A stretch of 64,000 nucleotides of DNA, from the IMG/VR virus record IMGVR_UViG_3300033997_000406, positions 20,432-84,431 of that record. One strand, given 5' to 3'. Source of the DNA: a virus. The first letter of the stretch is position 1, and every line of letters starts with the position of its first letter. The notes beneath the pieces are model-generated. The model was given only the letters and a program-made list of their open reading frames with translations, was not told the DNA's origin and ran no database searches. Below, piece by piece: positions 7,760 through 14,874 of this stretch. Both the position numbers and the translations under genes were made by a program.

Positions 7760-7989
7760 TAGTGATCAATCCTACCCATGCAGCGCTCCAGCATTAATGG
7801 GTTAGCCCTGCCAAACGCTTTAAAATGTTCTGCAGCTACAGTGGCTGACCAGCGCATATCTGCCTGCTCGGATACCAGCACCAGCGGTTCAACACTAATA
7901 ACAACCGCAAACTCATAACGACCGCAACCGCTAGCAAGCTGATATTCAGCGCTCACCGGCTCAACTAAATCACCTACGCTAATCGACAT
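7759..7989 (-). CDS. Conserved phage-type small protein (76 aa)
   Basis: The GDLVEPVS start followed by SGCGRYEFAVVISVEPLVLVS and a W-containing strand is a pattern I associate with small SH3-like phage proteins, though no function is known to me. The start lies 2 bases after the zinc-ribbon gene stop and its stop overlaps the next gene, so it is part of the same operon. Confidence 0.6.
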   Translation of the reverse strand: MSISVGDLVEPVSAEYQLASGCGRYEFAVVISVEPLVLVSEQADMRWSATVAAEHFKAFGRANPLMLERCMGRIDH

Positions 7990-7991
7990 AG

Positions 7992-8324
7992 TTACCTCTT
8001 CGTTTTCTTTGTACCAAGCTGGTACCGTTTAGGGCATACAGTGCAGCAAGCACGTAAAGAGCCTGAGCGAGCTTGTTTCAATGTGCCACCACAAGTACAT
8101 CTACTCTTTTCTAATGCTGGCGCCATTCTTCTGTTTATTTCCTCCACTCTTTTTACTGCCATGTCGTGCGAAACCTTGGCACCATACAAAGCTTTTGAAA
8201 TTTTACTGTACTCTCGACTAATCCAACGGCCGCCACTTTCAAGGTGCAAACCATCACCCATCATGTCGCCTAACTTTATGAGCTGCTGGTGCAGGTACTT
8301 TTTATCTTCGTTATCAGCTTCCAT
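7992..8324 (-). CDS. Zinc-ribbon hypothetical protein (110 aa)
   Basis: The frame opens at 8480, but ATG 8324 is preferred: GGAAG lies 9 bases before it, and the longer form would overlap the upstream gene by 167 bases. The N-terminal part is helical (YLHQQLIKLGDMM, RWISREYSKISKALYG). The C-terminal part has CTCGG...CCTVCPKRY, which could bind one zinc. The function is unknown; a nucleic-acid-binding role is only a guess. Confidence 0.6.
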   Translation of the reverse strand: MEADNEDKKYLHQQLIKLGDMMGDGLHLESGGRWISREYSKISKALYGAKVSHDMAVKRVEEINRRMAPALEKSRCTCGGTLKQARSGSLRACCTVCPKRYQLGTKKTKR

Positions 8325-8922
8325 AACTAATAGCTTCCAAAGGCGCATAGAAAGGGTTTTTGTTGCCAGGCGGGCAGACCAAAGCGACTTTAATAGTTTC
8401 AATAGAGCGAAAGCACCAACCACAGTCACTATCCCAATCGGTCCAGCCATTTTTAAGGGTTCTGTAACCAAGGAAAACACAAGACTCTAACTTGCGTTTT
8501 TCTGCTTTCCACACCTTCTTTCTCCGGGTGCGGCCTTGAGGCACAAATTCGTTTTCTTCTCGCCTAAAATATCTTTGACTAACAGCTACAGTCTGGCCAA
8601 GCTTAAGTGTCTCGCTATCTTGCTTTGCCACTTCAGGCGCTGCTGATTGAGCATCAACCAGAGCTACCGCTTTTTTTATTTTCTGGTTGAAATCTAAGTG
8701 GTCCAAATCCGGATCCGTGCAATTGTCTTTTAGCACCTCATAACCCATAACGATTCTGGCTATTGCACCTGTGCCCATGGCCTCCAATATATTCAGTATG
8801 TGCTTTTGTATTCGTTGCTGTTTGCTTTCACTATTGAGATAGGAATACTCAAGCCTTCCGATATTTCTGTGAAGCATCCACGCAAGCTTTAAATCGCGCT
8901 TTGAGGCTACGGCTAATTTCAT
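8314..8922 (-). CDS. Hypothetical protein (202 aa)
   Basis: Its ATG overlaps the stop of the ASCH-like gene (ATGA). The N-terminal half is helical and basic. The C-terminal half has a FLGYRTLKNGWTDWDSD stretch and a short NPFYAPLEAI end, which feels like an uncharacterised phage family. No catalytic motif is visible. Confidence 0.6.
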   Translation of the reverse strand: MKLAVASKRDLKLAWMLHRNIGRLEYSYLNSESKQQRIQKHILNILEAMGTGAIARIVMGYEVLKDNCTDPDLDHLDFNQKIKKAVALVDAQSAAPEVAKQDSETLKLGQTVAVSQRYFRREENEFVPQGRTRRKKVWKAEKRKLESCVFLGYRTLKNGWTDWDSDCGWCFRSIETIKVALVCPPGNKNPFYAPLEAISYGS

Positions 8923-9695
8923 ATAGCCACCTTTCCAATCACGCCATTGGTAGTAAGCACTTTAAACTCAATAACCCACACCCAAGGGTTAGAATCCCAA
9001 TCACCACCGGTTGAACGCCAAAGTGAAGCAAAAGAATCTAATGCTGTATCCAAGTACGACCGGCCGCCAGCTTCATAGCCTGGCCAGACCTGCACACCAG
9101 CCTTTGGAAATGGGCGAGGCAAAGGGAATGAATAAACACCTTCACTTTCAATGTCCTTATCACTAATTGATTGCAGTCGCTCTAATCGTTTTCCGGTAAT
9201 TTCTAAGATAATTCGACACGCCCAGCGCGGCATGTGAATGGATGGACGCCAAGCAAGATCCCCGCCGCTCCAGCCAGCTCTGTAAATAGCAAAATCAGGC
9301 GTTTGTAACTCTGCTGGAACAGCATTTACCTTGCTGCCACAACCAGACCATTCGAAATAACTCACCTTACTGCTATCCCAGGCGGAATGATTGGAAGGTG
9401 GATCAGGGATAAATGCCTCACGAACCCAAAGACGATCTCCTTTACTGCCAAAGGGGCACGGCGCAAACATTTGCATTTCCTCTACGCAAGCTAACTCAGA
9501 CTCGCCAAAGCAACCAAAGCCATATCGACTATCTCTTTGAGCAATAGCCATCCAGTTGTAACGTGCATCATCACTATCATTGTTCTGCCTCTGAGGAACC
9601 TGCCATTTTGGCACCACTCGGCGCGTTGCACCCTTTTTCCCAGCTAAAATTGATTCAACCATCGCCGTATTAAAAAAGATCGGTAACTCTTTCAT
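8919..9695 (-). CDS. ASCH/PUA-like phage protein (258 aa)
   Basis: The family signature is clear: FNTAMVESILAGKKGATRRV at residues 8-27, FGSKGDRLWVREAF near 85, WRPSIHMPRWACRIILEITG near 150, and DSNPWVWVIEFK at the end. This group is frequent in phages and has the ASCH-type RNA/nucleotide-binding fold; its exact role is not established. It is translationally coupled to the gene after it. Confidence 0.8.
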   Translation of the reverse strand: MKELPIFFNTAMVESILAGKKGATRRVVPKWQVPQRQNNDSDDARYNWMAIAQRDSRYGFGCFGESELACVEEMQMFAPCPFGSKGDRLWVREAFIPDPPSNHSAWDSSKVSYFEWSGCGSKVNAVPAELQTPDFAIYRAGWSGGDLAWRPSIHMPRWACRIILEITGKRLERLQSISDKDIESEGVYSFPLPRPFPKAGVQVWPGYEAGGRSYLDTALDSFASLWRSTGGDWDSNPWVWVIEFKVLTTNGVIGKVAI

Positions 9696-9709
9696 ATTGA
9701 GCCTTATAC

Positions 9710-9943
9710 CTAAATAGGAATATCGCTATCTGCATCGACAGCAGGCGGTGCCGCTACCCATTTAAGCAGTGGGTATCTGCCATCAAGGTAGAAACCAGCG
9801 CCAGCAGGTTCTTTTGGTATTTGTGGCATTACAGCAACACACGTTTCGCAGTAACAGCGATAGCCGCCCGCGTTATCCTCTGTCAGGGCGACATCGCACC
9901 CTGGACAGAACACGCCATCAAACATTGACTGTACGACCGCCAT
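9710..9943 (-). CDS. Small zinc-ribbon protein (77 aa)
   Basis: Two cysteine pairs, CPGC and CYCETC, are spaced as in a zinc ribbon near the N-terminus. The frame opens at 9988, but starts at 9943 or 9925 give a more natural overlap with the fusion gene upstream; no strong ribosome site decides between them. The C-terminal half is Pro/Ala-rich. The function is unknown. Confidence 0.55.
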   Translation of the reverse strand: MAVVQSMFDGVFCPGCDVALTEDNAGGYRCYCETCVAVMPQIPKEPAGAGFYLDGRYPLLKWVAAPPAVDADSDIPI

Positions 9944-11072
9944 TATGTGAAGGAGCTGAAACAACCCCGTCTTGCTCCATAGCCTCAACTATGCGAGCGG
10001 CACGGTTATAACCAATGCGGAACTTTCGCTGAATACTGGACACGCTGCAGCTGTTGCTTTCACGAATAAAAGTAACGGCTTGGCCATAAAGAGGATCAGA
10101 GGCGCCACCATCTAATTCAGATGATGCAGCTGGCTCCTTAGTTTTTTGCTCTTCGGACACTTCCGAACCGTCATACTGGTTGCCTACAAGCAAGGCATCA
10201 ATGGATGTACTGATAATGGAGTGCATCAGGATAAGGTCAGCATCTAAGCGGGCCTTAATATCATCCCAACCCAGCTCAGTATTTTGACCGACTAGCAGGT
10301 CGTGATATTTAAGACCGGTAATAACTCCGCTATCCCGGATAACAAAAGATATTTCACTTGGCTTACACAGCCCTATCAGGACCACTAACTTGTCCTGCAA
10401 ATGCGATTGAACTTCGTCAGACATGATCAGGTGATTATCAAAGCGCGCCTTACCGCCTTCCTCATCCGGGGCTTTAAACTCTACCTTGCTGCCCTGCTCA
10501 AAACCTGCAGGTAGGTTTTCGCCTTTAGTCCACAGAGCCAAGTTGCCGTTTAATTTATGGTTATCAAACAAGGGCAAAGCAGGCAAAGAGCCAATTGACT
10601 TACGCAACAACGCCACAATAGTCTCAGCAACACTATGGCTAGATGTGCCAATAGCGATAATGTGGCGCTTTTTATCGTAATAACCATGCACTACCCTAGA
10701 GCGACTAAACGCTCTTGGCATTAGGGTTTGACGCAATTCAGATTTAAGGGCTTCTTTTTCTTTTTTTGCTAAATGGCGGCCCTTTTCGCGCTCAAGGTCT
10801 TTTATTTTTGGCGCCAGCTCTTCGTTCAGCACGTCTGAGGGCAATATCTTTTCTTCTTTCTTGACCGCAAAAACAATTAAATCACTGGATTCGTAGGTGT
10901 AACCTTCAAACGACTCATGGAGCGGCGTAGTAAAACCCTGCTTCATCGACTCTTGTGAGGTGCAAGCGGTAAACTTAAACGCCGCTAAAGCCTCACCCAA
11001 TTGAACCGCACCAAGAGCCAGTGGCTCTGTCACACGATATAAAATCAAACTTTTAAAATGTACAAACGCCAT
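9918..11072 (-). CDS. rdgC-like: RdgC fused to an FtsK gamma domain (384 aa)
   Basis: Residues 1 to about 300 match recombination-associated protein Rdg[11 protein letters not shown] start, [35 protein letters not shown] and [15 protein letters not shown]. RdgC is a ring-shaped DNA-binding protein that restrains RecA. After a low-complexity linker, about residues 315-384 match the FtsK gamma winged-helix domain ([31 protein letters not shown]), which in FtsK reads KOPS and activates XerCD. No FtsK motor is present. Start ATG 11072 has GGAG 8 bases ahead; the upstream extension is rejected. A TTGACATTGTTAA palindrome lies just before the ribosome site. Confidence 0.85.
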   Translation of the reverse strand: MAFVHFKSLILYRVTEPLALGAVQLGEALAAFKFTACTSQESMKQGFTTPLHESFEGYTYESSDLIVFAVKKEEKILPSDVLNEELAPKIKDLEREKGRHLAKKEKEALKSELRQTLMPRAFSRSRVVHGYYDKKRHIIAIGTSSHSVAETIVALLRKSIGSLPALPLFDNHKLNGNLALWTKGENLPAGFEQGSKVEFKAPDEEGGKARFDNHLIMSDEVQSHLQDKLVVLIGLCKPSEISFVIRDSGVITGLKYHDLLVGQNTELGWDDIKARLDADLILMHSIISTSIDALLVGNQYDGSEVSEEQKTKEPAASSELDGGASDPLYGQAVTFIRESNSCSVSSIQRKFRIGYNRAARIVEAMEQDGVVSAPSHNGGRTVNV

Positions 11073-11086
11073 AAACCCCACTCCAA

Positions 11087-11099
11087 TTAACAATGTCAA
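11087..11099. promoter_or_regulatory. TTRACANTGTYAA palindrome before the rdgC-ftsK fusion
   Basis: TTGACATTGTTAA (minus-strand reading) is a near-perfect 13-bp inverted repeat ending just upstream of the GGAG ribosome site of the fusion gene. The same sequence recurs at 14507-14519 and 24377-24389, so it is a probable operator. Confidence 0.6.
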
Positions 11100-11121
11100 T
11101 CCCAATTAAATCAACAACTTA

Positions 11122-11154
11122 ATAAAAACAAAAACGCCAGAAATTATCTGGCGT
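11122..11154 (-). terminator. Rho-independent terminator (minus strand)
   Basis: An 8-bp stem ACGCCAGA/TCTGGCGT with a 5-base loop is followed on the minus strand by TTTTGTTTTTATT. It ends the small operon 11165-12348 before the rdgC-ftsK fusion. Confidence 0.8.
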
Positions 11155-11164
11155 CACATACTAA

Positions 11165-11350
11165 TTAATCGTCGTATTCAAATTCTCTTTTACGCCGGAT
11201 CCGCTCCTGCACTTCTTCAATCCGGTTTCTGGTTTGCAATACATTGCGGCCGCCAGAAGTGGAGCGACTAGCTTCACGCAAGCTATGTATCTCACTGTCT
11301 CTTACAACAGCACCAGCAATGTAAGGCGGGTTAATCGGCGCTCTGCTCAT
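11165..11350 (-). CDS. Small basic hypothetical protein (61 aa)
   Basis: The last gene of the 11.2-12.3 kb minus operon overlaps the end of the gene before it by 20 bases. The C-terminal half is a charged helix (RIEEVQERIRRKREFEYDD). No family is recognised. Confidence 0.55.
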   Translation of the reverse strand: MSRAPINPPYIAGAVVRDSEIHSLREASRSTSGGRNVLQTRNRIEEVQERIRRKREFEYDD

Positions 11351-11672
11351 ATAAGGGATCTCCTAATTGTGGGGCGGCCTGAACCATTTTTGTGTAATCG
11401 AGTCGGCAATAGACTTCATCTTCCGGCTGAAACTTGTCACCAAGGGCAGCTTTAACCTGAGGCGCAGTAGCGTCGACTGGTACAACTCTGTGCGTTTCTG
11501 GCACCAATGCCAGCTTCGCGCTGAACGTATCCACCAGTGCAGCGGCAGAAATGCGCTGGATCATGCTGATGGCCGTAGGGGGCGTTACAGTCCTGTCGGT
11601 TGCAACGTTTAAAATCATCGCCATGGCTGCTTTTAGTGAGTCATGTCGTTTTTGTAGGTTTTCGCTTTCCAT
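11331..11672 (-). CDS. Hypothetical protein (113 aa)
   Basis: This is a soluble protein with a helical N-terminal half (HDSLKAAMAMILNVA, AISMIQRISAAALVDTF). It is in the same operon as the RHH-like protein and is followed by an overlapping small basic gene. No motif points to a function. Confidence 0.55.
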   Translation of the reverse strand: MESENLQKRHDSLKAAMAMILNVATDRTVTPPTAISMIQRISAAALVDTFSAKLALVPETHRVVPVDATAPQVKAALGDKFQPEDEVYCRLDYTKMVQAAPQLGDPLYEQSAD

Positions 11673-11759
11673 TTTCGATCTGCCCTATTTTTTTGGCGCT
11701 ATTACCAGTAACGCCTACTTATCCGCACCATTGCGGAAACCTGACACCAAATCAGCTCA

Positions 11760-12137
11760 TCAAACGTAATGACCTTCCTGCTTTTTTGGGGTAGAACCAT
11801 TGGTTACACGGCCTCGGGGCAAACAAGAGCCAACGGCTAAAGAAGATAAATAACGATTAAACTTGGTAAGTGCTTTGGCGGCATCCTCACCTTGCAGCTC
11901 GCAGCCAGTGCGGATCAGTTCAATCATTTCATTTGAATAGGCCGCAATGTCGGCGGCACTGATAGTCAGGTATTCGGGCAGCTTCATTGCATCGGAAAGG
12001 CTAATGCGGCAATTAGTGCATTGACTGCAACCAAACTCACAGGCAGGACATGCAACGGTACCACTTGAAAGCGAGCTTAATAGCCTGGCTAACTTCCAGC
12101 GTTTAAAGACTTGATGCTTAACTTTTGACATCTGCAT
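11760..12137 (-). CDS. Cysteine-cluster hypothetical protein (125 aa)
   Basis: A dense cluster CPACEFGCSQCTNC lies near residue 30 and could bind zinc or iron. The rest is helical (AYSNEMIELIRTGCEL, ALTKFNRYLSSLAV). The gene overlaps the end of the RHH-like gene by 20 bases, so the two are coupled. Function unknown. Confidence 0.55.
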   Translation of the reverse strand: MQMSKVKHQVFKRWKLARLLSSLSSGTVACPACEFGCSQCTNCRISLSDAMKLPEYLTISAADIAAYSNEMIELIRTGCELQGEDAAKALTKFNRYLSSLAVGSCLPRGRVTNGSTPKKQEGHYV

Positions 12138-12348
12138 TTTGCTCCGAGCTACGCAGCAACTCCAGCTGCTGATCCTGTGACAAATCAGAGAACCACAAGA
12201 TGGCCGCTCTAACGATGTGGCTCTTGCTTACCCTCCCCATTTTTTCCAACAGTTTTTGGTGGGCAGAATCAAGACGCTCTTCGTCTTTTTTGCTAAAGGA
12301 AAAAGCTGATGGCTTGTAAGTTGGTTCGTTGCTATTTGATTGCGTCAT
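12118..12348 (-). CDS. Ribbon-helix-helix-like DNA-binding protein (76 aa)
   Basis: The size and layout fit a CopG/Arc-type regulator: a beta-like FSFSKKDEERL segment, a helix with HQKLLEKMG, then VSKSHIVRAAILWFSDL. It is the first gene of the operon and faces the replication region. Its start is 20 bases from TAACTGTTA (12368-12376), so self-regulation or a role in copy control is possible (inference). Confidence 0.6.
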   Translation of the reverse strand: MTQSNSNEPTYKPSAFSFSKKDEERLDSAHQKLLEKMGRVSKSHIVRAAILWFSDLSQDQQLELLRSSEQNADVKS

Positions 12349-12367
12349 TTTTCGGCTGCGACCTTAT

Positions 12368-12376
12368 TAACTGTTA
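12368..12376. promoter_or_regulatory. TAACNGTTA palindrome upstream of the RHH-like gene
   Basis: TAACTGTTA is a perfect 9-bp inverted repeat 20 bases before the start of the RHH-like gene; a one-mismatch copy TAACAGATA is at 12392-12400, 24 bp away. Confidence 0.55.
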
Positions 12377-12471
12377 TTAATAATAATATCCTAACAGATA
12401 ACATGCAATAAATTGAACGTATTTTAATATCACTGGAAAAACGAACAGTATTACTTTGGCAAAAAAGGCTG

Positions 12472-12545
12472 GATCATGCGGGCGGATCGGATCTACACTG
12501 GCCGCCTTTAATTTCAATAGATCTATTCCGATCCTTGGATAGATC
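12472..12545. other. Cluster of six GATC (Dam) sites; candidate origin element
   Basis: GATC occurs at 12472, 12485, 12490, 12520, 12530 and 12542, six in 74 bp where about 0.3 is expected by chance. Dense Dam sites are known from oriC and from the P1 plasmid origin, where methylation and SeqA control firing. Confidence 0.6.
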
Positions 12546-12609
12546 AACTATGATAATTTGAATACAAATAGGGGGTTAGATGAATGAAGTCATAAAACGC
12601 GGGCAATAA
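12526..12609 (+). promoter_or_regulatory. Promoter and nine-codon leader before a terminator
   Basis: A weak promoter (TTCCGA, 17 bp, TATGAT 12549-12554) would transcribe a possible leader peptide MNEVIKRGQ (12580-12609) with GGGGG just ahead of its ATG. The leader stop codon overlaps the terminator at 12608-12639. The arrangement resembles an attenuator or a small control RNA. Confidence 0.4.
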
Positions 12610-12639
12610 AAAAGGACTCTTTGGCGGGAGTCCTTTTTT
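12608..12639. terminator. Bidirectional rho-independent terminator
   Basis: The stem GGACTC/GAGTCC with an 8-base loop is flanked by six A residues on the left and six T residues on the right, so it works in either direction. Confidence 0.8.
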
Positions 12640-12719
12640 ACGAATTTGATGTTCTAAATCGTTTGGCGGCGTTTTAGAACTGAAAGTTCGAAACTAATTG
12701 TTGAACAGCTGAGCTGTTG

Positions 12720-12762
12720 TTTTCACTAACATCAACCAATCGCAAGTTGATATTAGTGAAAA
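12720..12762. repeat. Inverted repeat with 17-bp arms upstream of rep
   Basis: TTTTCACTAACATCAAC (12720-12736) and GTTGATATTAGTGAAAA (12746-12762) pair at 16 of 17 positions around a 9-base loop. It lies about 50 bp before the rep start, where a replication-control hairpin or protein site would be expected. Confidence 0.65.
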
Positions 12763-12813
12763 ACGCGCAGCGGGTCAACTCATCCTTAAAAAAATTGTAT
12801 AGAGAATATACTA

Positions 12814-13650
12814 ATGGACGAGAATTTTACGATCCGGCACAGTGCTGCCCTTATTTCAGCTATTGAGCTGATGATGTCTACCAAAGTCATAAAGTCAGGT
12901 TTAGGAAAAACGATGCAGGCAATAGCTGCATTTTGGAACCCAAGCGGCAATATCTACCCTTCACAATCCACGCTGGCCAGCATGACCGGCATACACCGCA
13001 GAACCATTATTACCCACATTAAAACTTTGACCGGAATGGCAGTGGTTGAAACCACCACTAGACCGGGGCGCTATTACAACGGCGAGAAAGTGGCCAGCAC
13101 ACTGATGTATTCATTCAACACGGAAAAGCTGGGCGAACTATTCAGAAAGGCTAAGGCGAAACTCAAAGCGCAAGCTATTGCCACGGCCAGAAAGGCCAGA
13201 AAAGATCACTTCAAAGCACTGCAAAATGATCACACTAACAGAGCTAAAGCTCAGGCCGATAAGATCACTGTCAGCCAGGCGCTGGCAGACTGGTTTAAAT
13301 CTCTTTGTCAAAAGGCTTTCAACGCAGAAGTGCGCCACAAAGAAAAGCTGGTGCAGCAACAGGCCTACAAAAGCGGCATAGAGCGCAATAGGATAGCCAG
13401 AGGCGAATTATTTAGCCGCGCTGAGCGCAAGCGAAGGGCTGAGGAAGCTAAGCGAGTGCAACCAGAGCGCGAGAATGCACAGCAGCTGCATGAACGCATA
13501 GTTACCCTTAGCAAGGCTGCCCTTATCAACAAATTTTCGCCTGGCGCATTTACAGACGCCATGTACTACGAACTGATGAACATATCGAAGCAAGGGCAGT
13601 TACTCGACATCGCTACAAGAATGGCACTGAGCGCGTATAAAGCCGCTTAA
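12814..13650 (+). CDS. rep: Plasmid replication initiator with winged helix
   Basis: Residues 25-90 form a winged-helix domain of the replication-initiator type: FWNPSGNIYPSQSTLASMTG followed by IHRRTIITHIKTLTGMAVVE. The middle (about 105-210) is very basic and helical, and the last 50 residues are a compact helical tail. The gene contains GATCAC iterons and is followed by a second iteron block, as in O-type initiators that bind inside their own gene. The sequence differs from P1 RepA. The start at 12814 follows TATACT directly, with only a weak ribosome site. The assignment as Rep rests on domain and context. Confidence 0.75.
   Translation: MDENFTIRHSAALISAIELMMSTKVIKSGLGKTMQAIAAFWNPSGNIYPSQSTLASMTGIHRRTIITHIKTLTGMAVVETTTRPGRYYNGEKVASTLMYSFNTEKLGELFRKAKAKLKAQAIATARKARKDHFKALQNDHTNRAKAQADKITVSQALADWFKSLCQKAFNAEVRHKEKLVQQQAYKSGIERNRIARGELFSRAERKRRAEEAKRVQPERENAQQLHERIVTLSKAALINKFSPGAFTDAMYYELMNISKQGQLLDIATRMALSAYKAA
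13204..13274 (+). repeat. Iteron block A inside rep
   Basis: GATCAC occurs at 13204, 13228 and 13263. The part from 13228 to 13274 (47 bp) matches 13677-13723 at 42 of 47 positions. It is a candidate initiator-binding array inside the coding sequence. Confidence 0.7.
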
Positions 13651-13653
13651 AAG

Positions 13654-13723
13654 GATCACAGCTGGAGCTATAAAAAGATCACACTAACAAAGCTAAAGCT
13701 TAAGCCTATAGGATCACTGTCAG
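13654..13723 (+). repeat. Iteron block B just after rep
   Basis: GATCAC occurs at 13654, 13677 and 13712, with spacing of 23 and 35 bp compared with 24 and 35 in block A. It starts three bases after the rep stop codon. Block B appears to be a non-coding duplicate of the rep-internal block and likely part of the origin. Confidence 0.7.
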
Positions 13724-13824
13724 TAAACTGACGGTACTTTGCTCTTTAACATGATGGATTAACGCCCAATTTAGCGCCCCACTTATCCTACCCATGCTTT
13801 CATCAACATATGGAGGGTAAGCAA
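13724..13824. other. boxA-like sequence and leader of the spanin genes
   Basis: TGCTCTTTAACA at 13740-13751 equals the ribosomal-operon boxA consensus. It is preceded by a hairpin, CTGTCAG-TAAA-CTGACGG (13717-13734, one mismatch). That order (stem then boxA) is the one found in rRNA leaders. No clear promoter is visible in this stretch. Confidence 0.45.
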
Positions 13825-14244
13825 TTGAGCCAATTAAAAGTGTATGCAGGGCTGGCTGTGGCTGCTGCAGTACTGGCACTGTCTGTTTTTGGTTATTTCC
13901 ACTACCAAGGCAAGCTTGAGCAGATAAAAACGTTAAATAACGACATATCAGCAAAAGACACGCTGATAGGTGAAAAGAACCAGTCGATTTTGCAGCTGGA
14001 AACAACAGCCAAAGATAACAGTGAAGCACTGGAAAACCTTAAGAAGCAGAACAAAGACATTGATTCAGCTCGGGCCGACCTAGCTATCACTAACAAGGCT
14101 TTATCAAGTGAATTAACAGCTGCAGAAACTGAGCTACAAGAATGGGCGCTAAAAAATGAAATCAACGATGTTTGTATTAATAGCGATATGCCTGATCACA
14201 TTATCAGGATGCTCGACAAAGCCACCGGCAGAGCCGCAAATTAA
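13825..14244 (+). CDS. Rz: Inner-membrane spanin (Rz-like)
   Basis: The protein starts with one membrane segment (AGLAVAAAVLALSVFGYF) and continues as a long coiled coil (about residues 30-115). TTG 13825 is preferred as start because GGAGG lies 8 bases before it, while ATG 13810 has no ribosome site. The o-spanin gene begins inside its 3' end, as is usual for Rz/Rz1. Rz spans the periplasm and with Rz1 breaks the outer membrane in the last step of lysis. Confidence 0.85.
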   Translation: MSQLKVYAGLAVAAAVLALSVFGYFHYQGKLEQIKTLNNDISAKDTLIGEKNQSILQLETTAKDNSEALENLKKQNKDIDSARADLAITNKALSSELTAAETELQEWALKNEINDVCINSDMPDHIIRMLDKATGRAAN

Positions 14245-14476
14245 GTATGTAACGAAAGTAGAAGTACAACGAGTTACTGTAGACCAGTCAATGACCGAGC
14301 CTTGCACTCTGGCGCAACGAACCGGTAAAAAGTGGGTGGACGGCACGAACCTAACTTTAAAGCTTGCTACAGCACTGGTGCAGTGCAACAACAAGCTTCT
14401 GAAGATAGAGAAATGCTACGGCCCCAATGGTAGTACAGACAGCCCCGAATGTACCAATAAAAAAAGCGCCCAATAG
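14156..14476 (+). CDS. Rz1: Outer-membrane spanin lipoprotein (Rz1-like)
   Basis: The first 20 residues form a lipoprotein signal ending in LSGC, the lipobox, followed by a Pro-containing stretch (CSTKPPAEPQIKYVTK). At 106 residues it is longer than lambda Rz1. It starts in another frame inside the last 89 bases of the Rz gene. The lipid-anchored protein pairs with Rz for outer-membrane disruption. A terminator overlaps its stop codon. Confidence 0.85.
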   Translation: MKSTMFVLIAICLITLSGCSTKPPAEPQIKYVTKVEVQRVTVDQSMTEPCTLAQRTGKKWVDGTNLTLKLATALVQCNNKLLKIEKCYGPNGSTDSPECTNKKSAQ

Positions 14477-14485
14477 TGGCGCTTT
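14463..14485 (+). terminator. Terminator after the spanin pair
   Basis: AAAGCGCC and GGCGCTTT pair around a 7-base loop and overlap the Rz1 stop. The T-run is short (TTTAACTT). Confidence 0.65.
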
Positions 14486-14506
14486 AACTTATTGAATTTA
14501 CTAAGA

Positions 14507-14519
14507 TTGACATTGTTAA
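14507..14519. promoter_or_regulatory. TTRACANTGTYAA palindrome in a convergent gap
   Basis: TTGACATTGTTAA is the same 13-bp palindrome as at 11087 and 24377 but lies between two gene ends. I see no start codon with a ribosome site after it, so it may be an orphan or silencing operator. Confidence 0.5.
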
Positions 14520-14580
14520 TCGGGAGCTGATTCTTAAGCTAAAAAGACTAACATCCGTGTCAGCCAAGGGAGAAAGTCAG

Positions 14581-14874
14581 TTAGTTTTTTGTGTATTCCA
14601 TGTACTTCAATGTGTTTTCAGGCCCACCCAAAACATCATTTAATGCCGTAACCCGCTCGGCCTCCAGTTGAATATCAACCCGCCTGGATTTTGTTTCTTC
14701 AGCTTTAACGACTTCACTATAAAGCGGGTGAACCACAAACGCCGTTAACGCCAATACAAAGAACAATGCCAAATTAATTGCCACCCCTTGCCTGTTACTA
14801 CTCTTAACAGACCATAGGGCCAGAGCAAAGAAGCACAAAGCCGCTGTAATAATTACGACTGATATATTCATCAT
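14581..14874 (-). CDS. Small membrane protein after the head genes (97 aa)
   Basis: Two membrane segments are evident (VVIITAALCFFALALW and LALFFVLALTAFVVHPLY), then a charged helical tail. Start codons at 14874 or 14871 overlap the previous stop (TAATGATG), with GGAAG just ahead. It could be a lysis or superinfection membrane protein, but no specific family is recognised. Confidence 0.6.
   Translation of the reverse strand: MMNISVVIITAALCFFALALWSVKSSNRQGVAINLALFFVLALTAFVVHPLYSEVVKAEETKSRRVDIQLEAERVTALNDVLGGPENTLKYMEYTKN

Larger units (their letters stand above)
12349..12813. other. Replication control region, no ordinary gene
   Basis: This 465-bp gap between the RHH-like gene and rep holds two TAACNGTTA-type sites (12368-12376; 12392-12400 with one mismatch), a cluster of six GATC sites (12472-12545), a promoter with a nine-codon leader and a terminator (12526-12639), a perfect 15-bp palindrome AACAGCTGAGCTGTT (12704-12718), a long hairpin (12720-12762) and a small palindrome GTATA-GAGAA-TATAC (12797-12811) touching the rep start. 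Together these look like an origin and its control elements. Confidence 0.65.

Noticed and set aside
7992-8480. Longer start (8480) for the zinc-ribbon protein with an apparent N-terminal membrane segment
   Set aside because: It would overlap the upstream gene by 167 bases; the hydrophobic part comes from the shadow frame, and ATG 8324 has a ribosome site.
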